Source: Hyphomicrobium sp. CS1BSMeth3 (GTDB lineage: Bacteria; Pseudomonadota; Alphaproteobacteria; Rhizobiales; Hyphomicrobiaceae). Taken from it: a stretch of 64,000 nt of DNA. The DNA lies in the NCBI RefSeq assembly GCF_900117415.1, contig NZ_FPEI01000003.1:62001-126000 (forward strand), read 5' to 3'. Position 1 is the stretch's first letter. Each line of letters begins with the position of its first letter. Positions 8,388-16,118 of the stretch are shown piece by piece. The notes beneath the pieces were generated by a model. The model worked only from the letters and a program-made list of their open reading frames with translations. It was not told the DNA's origin and ran no database searches. Both the position numbers and the translations under genes were made by a program.

Positions 8388-9023
8388 ATGATCGAGCTTC
8401 ATTGCTACTATAGCCTGTCCTCGCCCTGGGCCTATCTCGCCGGCCCCCAGCTTCAGGACATCGTGCGCCGCCATCGCGTGCGCCTCCTGCTCAAGCCCTT
8501 CGACTTCCAGGCCGTCGTGCCGAAGACCGGCGGTGTTCCGATCCGCACGCGCGTGGCGCCGCGGCGCGCCTATCACGATCTCGAGCTTCAGCGCTGGAGC
8601 GAATATCTCGGCTTACCGCTCGTGCTCAAGCCTCGTCACTATCCGCATCAGATGCCTGCCGATCCCAATTGGAACAAATATGCGGGCTGGATGGTGATCG
8701 CCGCGCAGGACCAGGGCCTCGATGCCTTCCCGCTCTCGCACGCGATCCTGCGCGCCGTCTGGGCCGAGGAACGCGACATCGCGCTCCCCGAGACGCGGCG
8801 GCAGATTGCCGACGAGAACGGCTATGACGGCGCAGCCCTCGTCGCCGCCGAGCAGAGCCCTCGTGTGCAGGATCTCTATCGCACGTACAGCGACGAAGCC
8901 CTCGCCCTCGGCGTGTTCGGCGCCCCCTCCTTCGTGCTCGATGGCGAGATCTTCTGGGGCCAGGACCGGCTCGGCTTCGTCGATCGGGCGCTCGCCAAGA
9001 AGCGGGCCGGGCTCAAGCCCTAG
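8388..9023 (+). CDS. 2-hydroxychromene-2-carboxylate isomerase-like protein (DsbA fold)
   Basis: A protein of 211 residues, of typical HCCA isomerase length. It opens with IELHCYYSLSSPWAYLAGP: the thioredoxin/DsbA fold with Ser replacing the active Cys (YSLSSPW), as in the kappa-class GST/NahD family. It ends with VFGAPSFVLDGEIFWGQDRL, the cis-Pro and substrate region. Known members use glutathione to isomerise a naphthalene-pathway intermediate or act as related GST-fold enzymes. GAGGAG lies before the ATG. No aromatic ring-cleavage gene is adjacent, so the substrate is unknown. Confidence 0.87.
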   Translation: MIELHCYYSLSSPWAYLAGPQLQDIVRRHRVRLLLKPFDFQAVVPKTGGVPIRTRVAPRRAYHDLELQRWSEYLGLPLVLKPRHYPHQMPADPNWNKYAGWMVIAAQDQGLDAFPLSHAILRAVWAEERDIALPETRRQIADENGYDGAALVAAEQSPRVQDLYRTYSDEALALGVFGAPSFVLDGEIFWGQDRLGFVDRALAKKRAGLKP

Positions 9024-9069
9024 AGCATGTTCACGTCATACGGACGCGCGTCGCGCCGCACACCACTCT

Positions 9070-9202
9070 AATCCTCCCCCCTTGTGGGGGAGGCTAGGAG
9101 GGGGGGATTGCAGAACGCCAGCGGCAGGGATTCCCCCCACCCCTAACCCCTCCCCACAAGGGGGAGGGGATTGCGATCCTATTTTGATCGAACAGGCTCT
9201 GG
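9070..9202. repeat. Family C palindromic repeat (copy 1)
   Basis: This contains CCTCCCCCCTTGTGGGGGAG, then GGATTGCAGAACGCCAGCGG, then a second arm CCCCTCCCCACAAGGGGGAG, ending with TATTTTGATCGAACAGGCTC. Related copies lie at 19260-19413, 26034-26188 and 55284-55410; this one is inverted relative to them. It lies after the stop of the isomerase gene and can fold into strong hairpins. Confidence 0.7.
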
Positions 9203-9322
9203 AGCATCGCTCGGCCCCCTCATGCATCCCGGGCGCGCCTCCCTTCCATGGTGGCGCTAGCCAAAGGGGCATTCATCCCGCCATCATGCACGCCGATCGC
9301 GCATGGGCCGGGAGGGGACGAC

Positions 9323-10090
9323 GTGCCGGAATTCTTCGGGGTGCCGCTCGACGTGCGCTTTGTCGCCGTGTGCCTGGCGGCGTTCATCGGCGGTTTCATG
9401 CGCGGCTTTGTCGGCTTCGGCGCCGCGCTGGTCACCATTCCCGTGCTCAGTCTCGCCTATGAGCCCCGCCTCGCCGTCGCCGCCATGAGCGTCGTCGGCA
9501 TTCCGACGCTGCTGCAGCTCCTGCCGGATGCCATCCGCACGTCCGAGCGCCCGATCGTGACGCCGATCTCGCTCGCCATCCTGCTCAGCACGCCGCTCGG
9601 CACCTGGATCCTGGTGAGCGTAAGCCCCGCGCTCATGAAGGTGGTGATCTCGGCGCTCGTCGTCCTCATGGTGGCGATGCTCATGCGGGGCTGGAAGCTC
9701 GAGCAACAGGTCGGACGCCCCATCCTCGTCGGCGCCGGCGTGGCCGGCGGCCTCATTCAAGGCGCCGCCGGCATCGGCGGGCCACCCGTCGTCGCCGTCA
9801 TCCTCTCACGACCCGGCACGCCGACCCAGCAGCGCGGCAACGTGCTCGCGCTCATGACGGCGGTCTCGCTCTCCTCGCTGCTGCCGCTTCTGTACTTCGG
9901 CCTGTTCACGCAGAAGGCGATCGTCATCGGGCTGCTGCTGCTGCCCGTCTACGGCGGCTCCATCCTGCTCGGGAGCCACTACTTCGCCTATGGCGGCGCA
10001 CGCCACTTCCGTCACGCCGCCATGGCCACGCTGGCGCTCATCGGCATTGCGACGCTGCTCGCGTCGCTCCGCGACTACCTCGCGTCCTGA
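9323..10090 (+). CDS. TauE/SafE family membrane permease
   Basis: A protein of 255 residues starting at GTG 9323, chosen because GGAGGGG lies five bases upstream; an upstream ATG at 9248 would add 25 residues unlike the family. Seven to eight hydrophobic segments are visible, with AAFIGGFMRGFVGFGAALVTIPVL near the start and GLIQGAAGIGGPPVVAVIL in the middle, the paired motifs of the TauE/SafE (DUF81) family. Members export or import sulfonates, sulfite or organic acids. The substrate cannot be told here. It converges with the TRAP permease gene. Confidence 0.88.
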   Translation: MPEFFGVPLDVRFVAVCLAAFIGGFMRGFVGFGAALVTIPVLSLAYEPRLAVAAMSVVGIPTLLQLLPDAIRTSERPIVTPISLAILLSTPLGTWILVSVSPALMKVVISALVVLMVAMLMRGWKLEQQVGRPILVGAGVAGGLIQGAAGIGGPPVVAVILSRPGTPTQQRGNVLALMTAVSLSSLLPLLYFGLFTQKAIVIGLLLLPVYGGSILLGSHYFAYGGARHFRHAAMATLALIGIATLLASLRDYLAS

Positions 10091-12223
10091 TCAGGCCGCC
10101 TGCGCGGTGCCACCCCCGCGCATGCGCTGGTAAGCGTAGATCGGCACGCCGATGCCGAGACCGAGCAGATCCGAGAACGAGCCCGGGTGCAGCATGCAAA
10201 GTGCGGCGACAGCCATGGCGAGCCTCAGCGGCATGGCGAGCCGCCCGCCGAACCACCCTTCGGATGCGCCCGCCAGGAACCACACGCCGATGGCCGCCGT
10301 GACGACGGCCTGTGCGATAGCCGGCCATTCTCCCTGCATGAGCAGGACGGGCGAGTAGTAGAACATGAAAGGCACGAGGAACGTGGCGAGGCCAAACTTC
10401 ACCGCGATCCACGACGTCTTCCATGGATCTGCCTGCGCCATGCCGGCGGCAGCAAAGGACGCGAGCGCAACGGGCGGTGTGATCGCCGAGATCACCGCGA
10501 AGTAGAAGACGAACATGTGGGCGACCAGCGGCTGCACGCCCATGCGCGAAAGGCCGGGCGCAATGACCGCAGCGGCGATCGCGTACGCAGCCGTCGTCGG
10601 CATGCCCATGCCGAGGACGAGTGCAACCATGGCCGCGAAGACCATGGCAAGGAGTTGATTGGCCCCGGCGACCGTCAGAATGAGCTCGGAGAAACGGCCG
10701 CCAACACCGGTCAGCGCGACAACACCGACGATGATGCCGGCACAGGCACACACCGCGACGAGCTGGATGCTGTCACGTGCCGCCTTCTCGAGCGCCTCGA
10801 GCGAACGCCGCCAGCCGAACAGCAGTGCCGGCACGGCGACGAGAGCAATCGAAGCGGCAAGCGAAACGGACTGCGGCAGCGCCGGCAGGACGTGCAGCAT
10901 GAGCGCCGCCATTCCAAAGCCGAGACCGGCCAACACGACGAAGCGCACGACGCCGCTGAACAGCATTGCCGCAAACGTATCAGCGCCGTCCGTGCTGACG
11001 CTGCCGTCGGCTTTGAAGTCCTTGAACCAGAGGGCGATCGCACCGCAGATGAGGGCCGCGACGATACCGAGTGAGCCGGCGCGGAAGGGCGAGTAGCCGT
11101 CGAGCAGCACCCAGACGAGCACGAAGATCGGCGCGAGCAGGTAGATACGCGGCAGGATCGCCTTGATCGGCGGCAGCTCGGAGAAGGGAAGGCCGCGCAC
11201 GCCGAGACGGATCGCGTGGAGGTCCACGTGGATCCAGCAAGCGATGTAGAAGAGAAGGCAGGGGATGATCGCCGCGACCGCGATGGTCGTATAGGGAATG
11301 CCGGTGATCTCGGCCATGAGGAACGCACCGGCGCCGAGCACCGGCGGCGTGATCTGTCCACCTGTCGATGACGTTGCCTCGATGGCGGCAGCCGTCGGCC
11401 GGTCATAGCCGACCTTGCGCATCATGGGGATCGTCACCATGCCCGAGGCAACGACGTTGGCGACAGCCGAGCCCGAGATGGCGCCGAACGCGACGCCGGA
11501 CGCCACGCACGCCTTGGCGGGTCCGCCGCGCGCCCAGCCGAACAGCGCATTGCTCGCGTCGTTGATGTAGTCGCCGGCCTTCGAGACCTGCAGGAAAGCG
11601 GCAAACGTCACGAACAGAATGATGTAGGTCGAGGAGACCTGCGTGGTGACGCCGAAGATGCCGTACTCGCTGTAGATGTACGTGAAGAAGCGATCGATGG
11701 CGAAGCCGTTGTGGCGCAGCACGCCTGGCATCCAGGGGCCGACGAAGCAGTAGATGATGAAGACGCCGGCGATGATCGGCAGCGCAAGGCCGGTCATGCG
11801 GCGTGAGATTTCGAGGACGAGGAGCGTTCCGACAACGCCCGTGATCACATCACCGGGCGTGAACTGCGCACCGGCACGGAACAGAAGGCCGTCGAGCTCC
11901 CACCAGATGTAGAAGGCGCAGGCGGCAGAAGCGGCGGCGAGGATCCAGTCGTACCAGGGAATGCCGTCAGCGCCGGCGCGCAGGAACGGCGCCGAGATGA
12001 GGAAGCCGATCGCCAGACCCCAACCAACGTGGACGGCGCGAAAGAGCAGCGGCTCGAGGGAATAGACGTTGAGCACGAAGAGATGGAAAAGCGTGAAAGT
12101 GATGCAGAGAGCAGCGACGAACTGCGCCTCCCAGCTTCGCAGAACACGCCGGGTGCCGATGAACTCCTCATCCGCAACGGGAGCTTTCACCTCGAGGTCT
12201 GTATCTTTCAGATTCGTACTCAC
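10091..12223 (-). CDS. TRAP transporter fused 4TM-12TM permease (TAXI type)
   Basis: A protein of 710 residues beginning at GTG 12223 with AGGGGC upstream. The first ~200 residues hold the small-subunit-like (DctQ) membrane part and the rest the DctM-like channel, seen in VSSTYIILFVTFAAFL, ASGVAFGAISGSAVANVVASG and EATSSTGGQITPPVLGAGAF, which are hallmarks of fused TAXI-TRAP permeases. It works in the inner membrane with the TAXI receptor encoded just upstream. The 98-bp gap between the two holds a strong hairpin (12271-12303). The stop codon meets the TauE/SafE gene end without a gap. Confidence 0.94.
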   Translation of the reverse strand: MSTNLKDTDLEVKAPVADEEFIGTRRVLRSWEAQFVAALCITFTLFHLFVLNVYSLEPLLFRAVHVGWGLAIGFLISAPFLRAGADGIPWYDWILAAASAACAFYIWWELDGLLFRAGAQFTPGDVITGVVGTLLVLEISRRMTGLALPIIAGVFIIYCFVGPWMPGVLRHNGFAIDRFFTYIYSEYGIFGVTTQVSSTYIILFVTFAAFLQVSKAGDYINDASNALFGWARGGPAKACVASGVAFGAISGSAVANVVASGMVTIPMMRKVGYDRPTAAAIEATSSTGGQITPPVLGAGAFLMAEITGIPYTTIAVAAIIPCLLFYIACWIHVDLHAIRLGVRGLPFSELPPIKAILPRIYLLAPIFVLVWVLLDGYSPFRAGSLGIVAALICGAIALWFKDFKADGSVSTDGADTFAAMLFSGVVRFVVLAGLGFGMAALMLHVLPALPQSVSLAASIALVAVPALLFGWRRSLEALEKAARDSIQLVAVCACAGIIVGVVALTGVGGRFSELILTVAGANQLLAMVFAAMVALVLGMGMPTTAAYAIAAAVIAPGLSRMGVQPLVAHMFVFYFAVISAITPPVALASFAAAGMAQADPWKTSWIAVKFGLATFLVPFMFYYSPVLLMQGEWPAIAQAVVTAAIGVWFLAGASEGWFGGRLAMPLRLAMAVAALCMLHPGSFSDLLGLGIGVPIYAYQRMRGGGTAQAA

Positions 12224-12270
12224 GGCGCCCTGCCCCTTGGCTGAATTTCGTTACCGCTTGTGCTGATAGC

Positions 12271-12303
12271 CGAACGGGCCGCGGCAAAGCCGCGACCCGT
12301 TCG
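12271..12303 (-). promoter_or_regulatory. Intercistronic hairpin between TAXI receptor and TRAP permease genes
   Basis: The arms CGAACGGG plus CGCGGC and GCCGCG plus CCCGTTCG pair around an AAA loop, with one mismatched base each side, making a stem of about 14 bp. No T run follows on the minus strand. Hairpins in this place often stabilise the upstream receptor mRNA or partly stop transcription, so receptor is made in excess. That role is inferred. Confidence 0.55.
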
Positions 12304-12321
12304 ATACTCCTGCCGAAGACC

Positions 12322-13314
12322 TCAGCCCTTGGGCGGAAGCAGCTTCTCCGGAAGCTTGATGCCCTTCTCCTGGAAGTACTTCACAGCACCCGGATGGAAG
12401 GGGAGGAACGTGTTGCGGTCCCAGTTCTCCGTCAGCGTCTCTTTGGCAGCAGCGTGCCCTTTGACCATGTCGGGATTGCTCTCGAGCACGGCCTTGACGA
12501 CGGCATAGACGAGGCTGTCGGGGACGTCCTTGTGCGCAATCGCGAAGTTGTAGACGCCGACCGTCTTGTGGTCCTCGGCCTGCTGCTTGTAGGTGCCCTT
12601 CGGGATCACCGAGTCCGAAAGCTCGGGCATCGCCTTCTTCAGCTTCGCGAGCTCGTCCGCCGTGAACGTGAAGAAGCGGACCTTGTTGGTGGTCTCGAGC
12701 TCGGAGTAGGCCGCGATCGGCACGCCCGCGCAGAACGGGAACACGTCGATCAGTCCGTCCTGCAGGTTGGCGGCCATGTCTGAGCCCTGGCCATTGCGGA
12801 TCGTCGCCTTGACGCCGAGCGTGTCGAACATCATCGGGAAGTAGGTGCCGCACGTGCCAGCGCGCGGGCCGACGCCGGCGCGCTTGCCGGCGATGTCGGC
12901 GACCGCCTTGATCGGCGACTTCTCGAGCGTGATGAAGTGGAAGGGCGTGTCGTACATCGGGAAGATCGCCCGAATGTTGTTGTACTTCTGCCCCTTGGTC
13001 CAGGCGCCCTCACCCGTCCAGGCCTGCAGCGCGACGCCCATGGTCGTCATGCCGAAGTCGATCTGGCGGCTGTCGGTGAGAATGATGTTCTGGTTCGGCC
13101 CCTGGGTCTGCTGGGTGCTGATCTTCGTGCCGATCTTGCCGTTGACCAGCGATGCCCAGACCTGGCCGTAGACGAAGTAGGTGCCGCCCACCGATGCCGT
13201 CCCGAGCGTCAGGGCCTGAGGCCAGCTCGGATCCGGGGTCTGCGCGCCGGCCGTAGCGGAAAGCCCGAAAAGGGCCAGCGGAAGCGCCAAAAGTTTCGTC
13301 AGTTTATTCCGCAT
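12322..13314 (-). CDS. TAXI family TRAP transporter solute receptor
   Basis: A protein of 330 residues with a signal peptide (LLALPLALFGLSATAGAQT, cleavage near residue 24). The mature protein opens with LTLGTASVGGTYFVYGQVWA, the TAXI-family signature region, and later shows KRAGVGPRAGTCGTYFP. AGAGGAAA precedes the ATG. It binds the substrate in the periplasm for the fused permease encoded downstream. Known TAXI substrates include some carboxylates and amino acids. The tartrate dehydrogenase-like gene upstream on the same strand hints at a hydroxy-dicarboxylate, but this is only context. Confidence 0.93.
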   Translation of the reverse strand: MRNKLTKLLALPLALFGLSATAGAQTPDPSWPQALTLGTASVGGTYFVYGQVWASLVNGKIGTKISTQQTQGPNQNIILTDSRQIDFGMTTMGVALQAWTGEGAWTKGQKYNNIRAIFPMYDTPFHFITLEKSPIKAVADIAGKRAGVGPRAGTCGTYFPMMFDTLGVKATIRNGQGSDMAANLQDGLIDVFPFCAGVPIAAYSELETTNKVRFFTFTADELAKLKKAMPELSDSVIPKGTYKQQAEDHKTVGVYNFAIAHKDVPDSLVYAVVKAVLESNPDMVKGHAAAKETLTENWDRNTFLPFHPGAVKYFQEKGIKLPEKLLPPKG

Positions 13315-13483
13315 ATCTCTAGTTTTCCTCTGGACGTTGAACTTGGCTGATCCCTTCGACCGCGGATTTTTCTCCGCGCCCGCATGCTTGTTGGAGCTTT
13401 TCCTGCCGCCGGAGACCGGTCGGCTTGTGCTCGTTAGTTTCCTATTAGCGGCGCCGATCCCCGATGTCGCCCTGCTTTTGGTA

Positions 13484-14560
13484 TTAAGCGTTATCAGCGC
13501 GGATCACTGCGCAGACGCCGTCCGTGACCGCATCGGTGGTCGCGCGCCCGCCGAGATCCGGCGTGTGCAGGTCCGGGTTTGCCGTCGCGCGCTCGATCGC
13601 GCGCATGAGACGCTGCGCGGCCGGCTTCTCGCCGAGGTGCTCGAGCATCATCACCGCCGACCAGAATGTGCCGATCGGATTGGCGATGCCCTTGCCCGTG
13701 ATGTCGAAGGCCGAGCCGTGGATGGGCTCGAACATGGAGGGAAATCGCCGCTCGGGATTGATGTTCGCCGTCGGCGCGACGCCGATCGAGCCCGAGAGCG
13801 CCGATGCGAGATCGGACAGGATGTCGGCGTGCAGATTGGTCGCGACGATCGTGTCGAGCGAACCGGGCTTCAGCGTCATGCGCACGGTCATGGCATCGAC
13901 GAGCATCTTGTCGGTCGTGACATCGGGGAAATCCTTCGCCACCTCGGCGGCGATCTCGTCCCACATGACCATTCCGTGACGCTGTGCGTTCGACTTGGTG
14001 ACGATGGTGAGCAGCTTCCTCGGCCGCGACTGCGCGAGCTTGAAGGCGAAGCGCATGATGCGCTCGACGCCCGCGCGCGTGAACACCGCAACGTCGGTCG
14101 CCACTTCCTCGGGCAGGCCGCGGTGCGCCCGGCCGCCGACGCCGGCATACTCGCCTTCCGAGTTCTCGCGCACGATCACCCAGTCGAGGTCCTTGGCCGT
14201 CACCCCGGCGAGCGGGCTCGCAATACCCGGCAGAATGCGCGTCGGTCGGACATTGGCGTACTGGTCGAAGGGCTGGCAAATCGCGAGTCTCAGGCCCCAG
14301 AGCGTGATGTGATCCGGCACGTCGGGCGCCCCGACCGCACCGAAGAAGATGGCATCCGCATTGCGGATTTGTGACAGCCCGTCCTCGGGCATCATGCGCC
14401 CGGTCTTGCGGTAGTAGTCCGAGCCCCAATCATACGAACGCACATCAAGTTTGAAGCCGCCATCGCGGGCCGCGAGCGCATCCAGCACCTTGAGGCCGGC
14501 CGCAATGACCTCTTTACCGATGCCATCGCCGGGAATGGCCGCGATCGAATACGTCTTCAT
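13484..14560 (-). CDS. Tartrate/D-malate dehydrogenase-like isocitrate/isopropylmalate dehydrogenase family enzyme
   Basis: A protein of 358 residues. The ATG at 14560 is chosen over the longer frame from 14641 because AGGAGG lies seven bases upstream and KTYSIAAIPGDGIGKEV is the family N-terminus. Also visible are the region VRENSEGEYAGVGGR, the metal-ligand Asp region LHADILSDLAS and the NAD-binding FEPIHGSAFDITGKGIANP. VRENSEGEYAG is typical of tartrate and D-malate dehydrogenases rather than LeuB. The enzyme oxidatively decarboxylates a 2-hydroxy acid with NAD in the cytoplasm. It heads a minus-strand group with the TAXI-TRAP genes. Confidence 0.9.
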   Translation of the reverse strand: MKTYSIAAIPGDGIGKEVIAAGLKVLDALAARDGGFKLDVRSYDWGSDYYRKTGRMMPEDGLSQIRNADAIFFGAVGAPDVPDHITLWGLRLAICQPFDQYANVRPTRILPGIASPLAGVTAKDLDWVIVRENSEGEYAGVGGRAHRGLPEEVATDVAVFTRAGVERIMRFAFKLAQSRPRKLLTIVTKSNAQRHGMVMWDEIAAEVAKDFPDVTTDKMLVDAMTVRMTLKPGSLDTIVATNLHADILSDLASALSGSIGVAPTANINPERRFPSMFEPIHGSAFDITGKGIANPIGTFWSAVMMLEHLGEKPAAQRLMRAIERATANPDLHTPDLGGRATTDAVTDGVCAVIRADNA

Positions 14561-14970
14561 TCCGTCGCCTCCTGAAGCGGAAACTTGAACTGGGCATTTC
14601 CGGGTGACGGCGCAGCCAGAGACTGCATCGCGAAATGACACATCACCGGCCCCGTAGACCGGGGCACGACTGCTGCGGCGGAATCTTATTGGGGCTCACG
14701 TCCGCGACGGCGATGATTGGGCCCTAATGCCAGCGCCTCGCCGGTTAGTCAACCCGGGAAAGAACGAAATCGCCTGTCTTTCCTTGATCTTGGGTCTTGA
14801 TGCTGGACCTTGGTCTCGGCGACGCGCCATACGGCAGATGGCCGAGCCCGGGCAGTGTCCGGTTCGGCAATGGAACAGGGGGCGACGGATACGGTTATTC
14901 CGAGCGTTCTGAATTCGTATAGTCGCAACGGGGTGGGCTGCGCGCGCCGAGATGTTGAGCGCGACGCAAT
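14561..14970. other. Divergent intergenic region, no gene seen
   Basis: These 410 bp lie between the tartrate dehydrogenase-like gene and the RND adaptor gene and must carry both promoters. I see no repeat family copy and no small gene with a ribosome-binding site or protein-like composition. Confidence 0.4.
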
Positions 14971-16065
14971 ATGTCGAGGGACCTTCTCATGTGGAGCCGA
15001 ACGCTGCCGAGTTTCAATGTGCGGACGCCGATGGCCATTGCGCTGATGCTGACGGCCGCCTGCAGCGTCCTGGTGATCGCCGCCGGAAGCGCGGATGCGC
15101 AGCAGCGCGGACGCGGGCGCGCCGTCGGACCGCCGCCGGTCACACTCGTCGATATCCAGCTCGTGCCGATCAATGAGCGCGTCGCGGCCGTCGGCTCTGG
15201 CCGCGCACGCCGCCAGGTCACCATTGCGAGCCGGCACGCGGGCGTCGTCGAGAAAGTGCTGTTCGAAGGCGGCACCATGGTCGAAGCCAACCAGGCGCTC
15301 GTGCAGCTCCACGCCGAAACCGAAAAGATCGCCGTCGAGACGGCCGAAGCCCAGCGCTCGCAGGCGGCCGATGCCGTCGAGCGCCTGAAGCAGCTCTCCG
15401 AAGGCGTTGTCACGCGTGTTGCCCGCGCCGAGGCCGAGACGGCGCTCAAGGTTGCTGATGCCGCGCTGCGCCGTGCGCGCGAGGAGCTCGATCGCCTGAC
15501 CATCCGCGCGCCGTTCGCCGGCATCATCGGCCTCACGACCCTGCAGATCGGCGACTACATCGGCGTCGGGACATCGATCGCCACGCTCGACGACCGCACG
15601 TCCCTGCTCGTGGAGTTCACGGTGCCCGAGTCCGTTGCGCCCCTGATCAAGAAGGGGCTCCCGCTCCGCGCCAGCCTCGTGACGCGCTCCGGCGAAGTTT
15701 ATGACGGCTCGATCGAAGCCGTCGGCACGCGCATCGATCCCGACACGCGCACGCTCGCCGTTCGCGGCGAGGTCCCGAACCCGACACTCACGCTCATCCC
15801 CGGCTCGACGTTCTCGATCAGCGTCCGCCTCCCGGGCCAGGACGCGCCGCTCGTGCCCGGCCTCGCCGTGCAGTGGGATCGCCGCGGCGCTTTCGTGTGG
15901 CGGCTCACGCCCGCCAATGCCGTCGAACGCGTCGACATCGCGATCGTCTCGCGCAACGGCGACCGCGTCATGGTCGATGCGGCACTCAAAGCCGGCGACA
16001 AGGTGATCCACGAAGGCGGCGACCAACTCCGCCCCGGCCAGACTGTGAAACCGCAGGGCTCCTGA
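14971..16065 (+). CDS. RND efflux periplasmic adaptor (HlyD/AcrA type)
   Basis: A protein of 364 residues with an N-terminal hydrophobic signal (MAIALMLTAACSVLVIAAGSADAQ, residues ~21-44). The order is a barrel-sandwich half (VAAVGSGRARRQVTIASRHAGVVEKVLFEGGTMVEANQ), a short helical hairpin (residues ~125-180), the returning lipoyl half (LTIRAPFAGIIGLTTLQIGDYI) and a beta-barrel. It links the inner-membrane RND pump to an outer-membrane channel. The pump gene follows after 53 bp. No TolC-like gene is present in the window. Confidence 0.92.
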   Translation: MSRDLLMWSRTLPSFNVRTPMAIALMLTAACSVLVIAAGSADAQQRGRGRAVGPPPVTLVDIQLVPINERVAAVGSGRARRQVTIASRHAGVVEKVLFEGGTMVEANQALVQLHAETEKIAVETAEAQRSQAADAVERLKQLSEGVVTRVARAEAETALKVADAALRRAREELDRLTIRAPFAGIIGLTTLQIGDYIGVGTSIATLDDRTSLLVEFTVPESVAPLIKKGLPLRASLVTRSGEVYDGSIEAVGTRIDPDTRTLAVRGEVPNPTLTLIPGSTFSISVRLPGQDAPLVPGLAVQWDRRGAFVWRLTPANAVERVDIAIVSRNGDRVMVDAALKAGDKVIHEGGDQLRPGQTVKPQGS

Positions 16066-16118
16066 GCCACGCGAGCGAGCCCCCTCCTCTCCGTCCTCCT
16101 ATTCGATGGAATGCCGCC

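Noticed and set aside
13361-13378. CGCGGA/TCCGCG hairpin between the dehydrogenase and TAXI receptor genes
   Set aside because: The stem is only six bases and lacks a T run on the minus strand, too weak to call a terminator.
14727-14912. Small 61-residue open frame between the tartrate dehydrogenase-like and RND genes
   Set aside because: No ribosome-binding site or protein-like composition; it is probably random open frame in promoter DNA.
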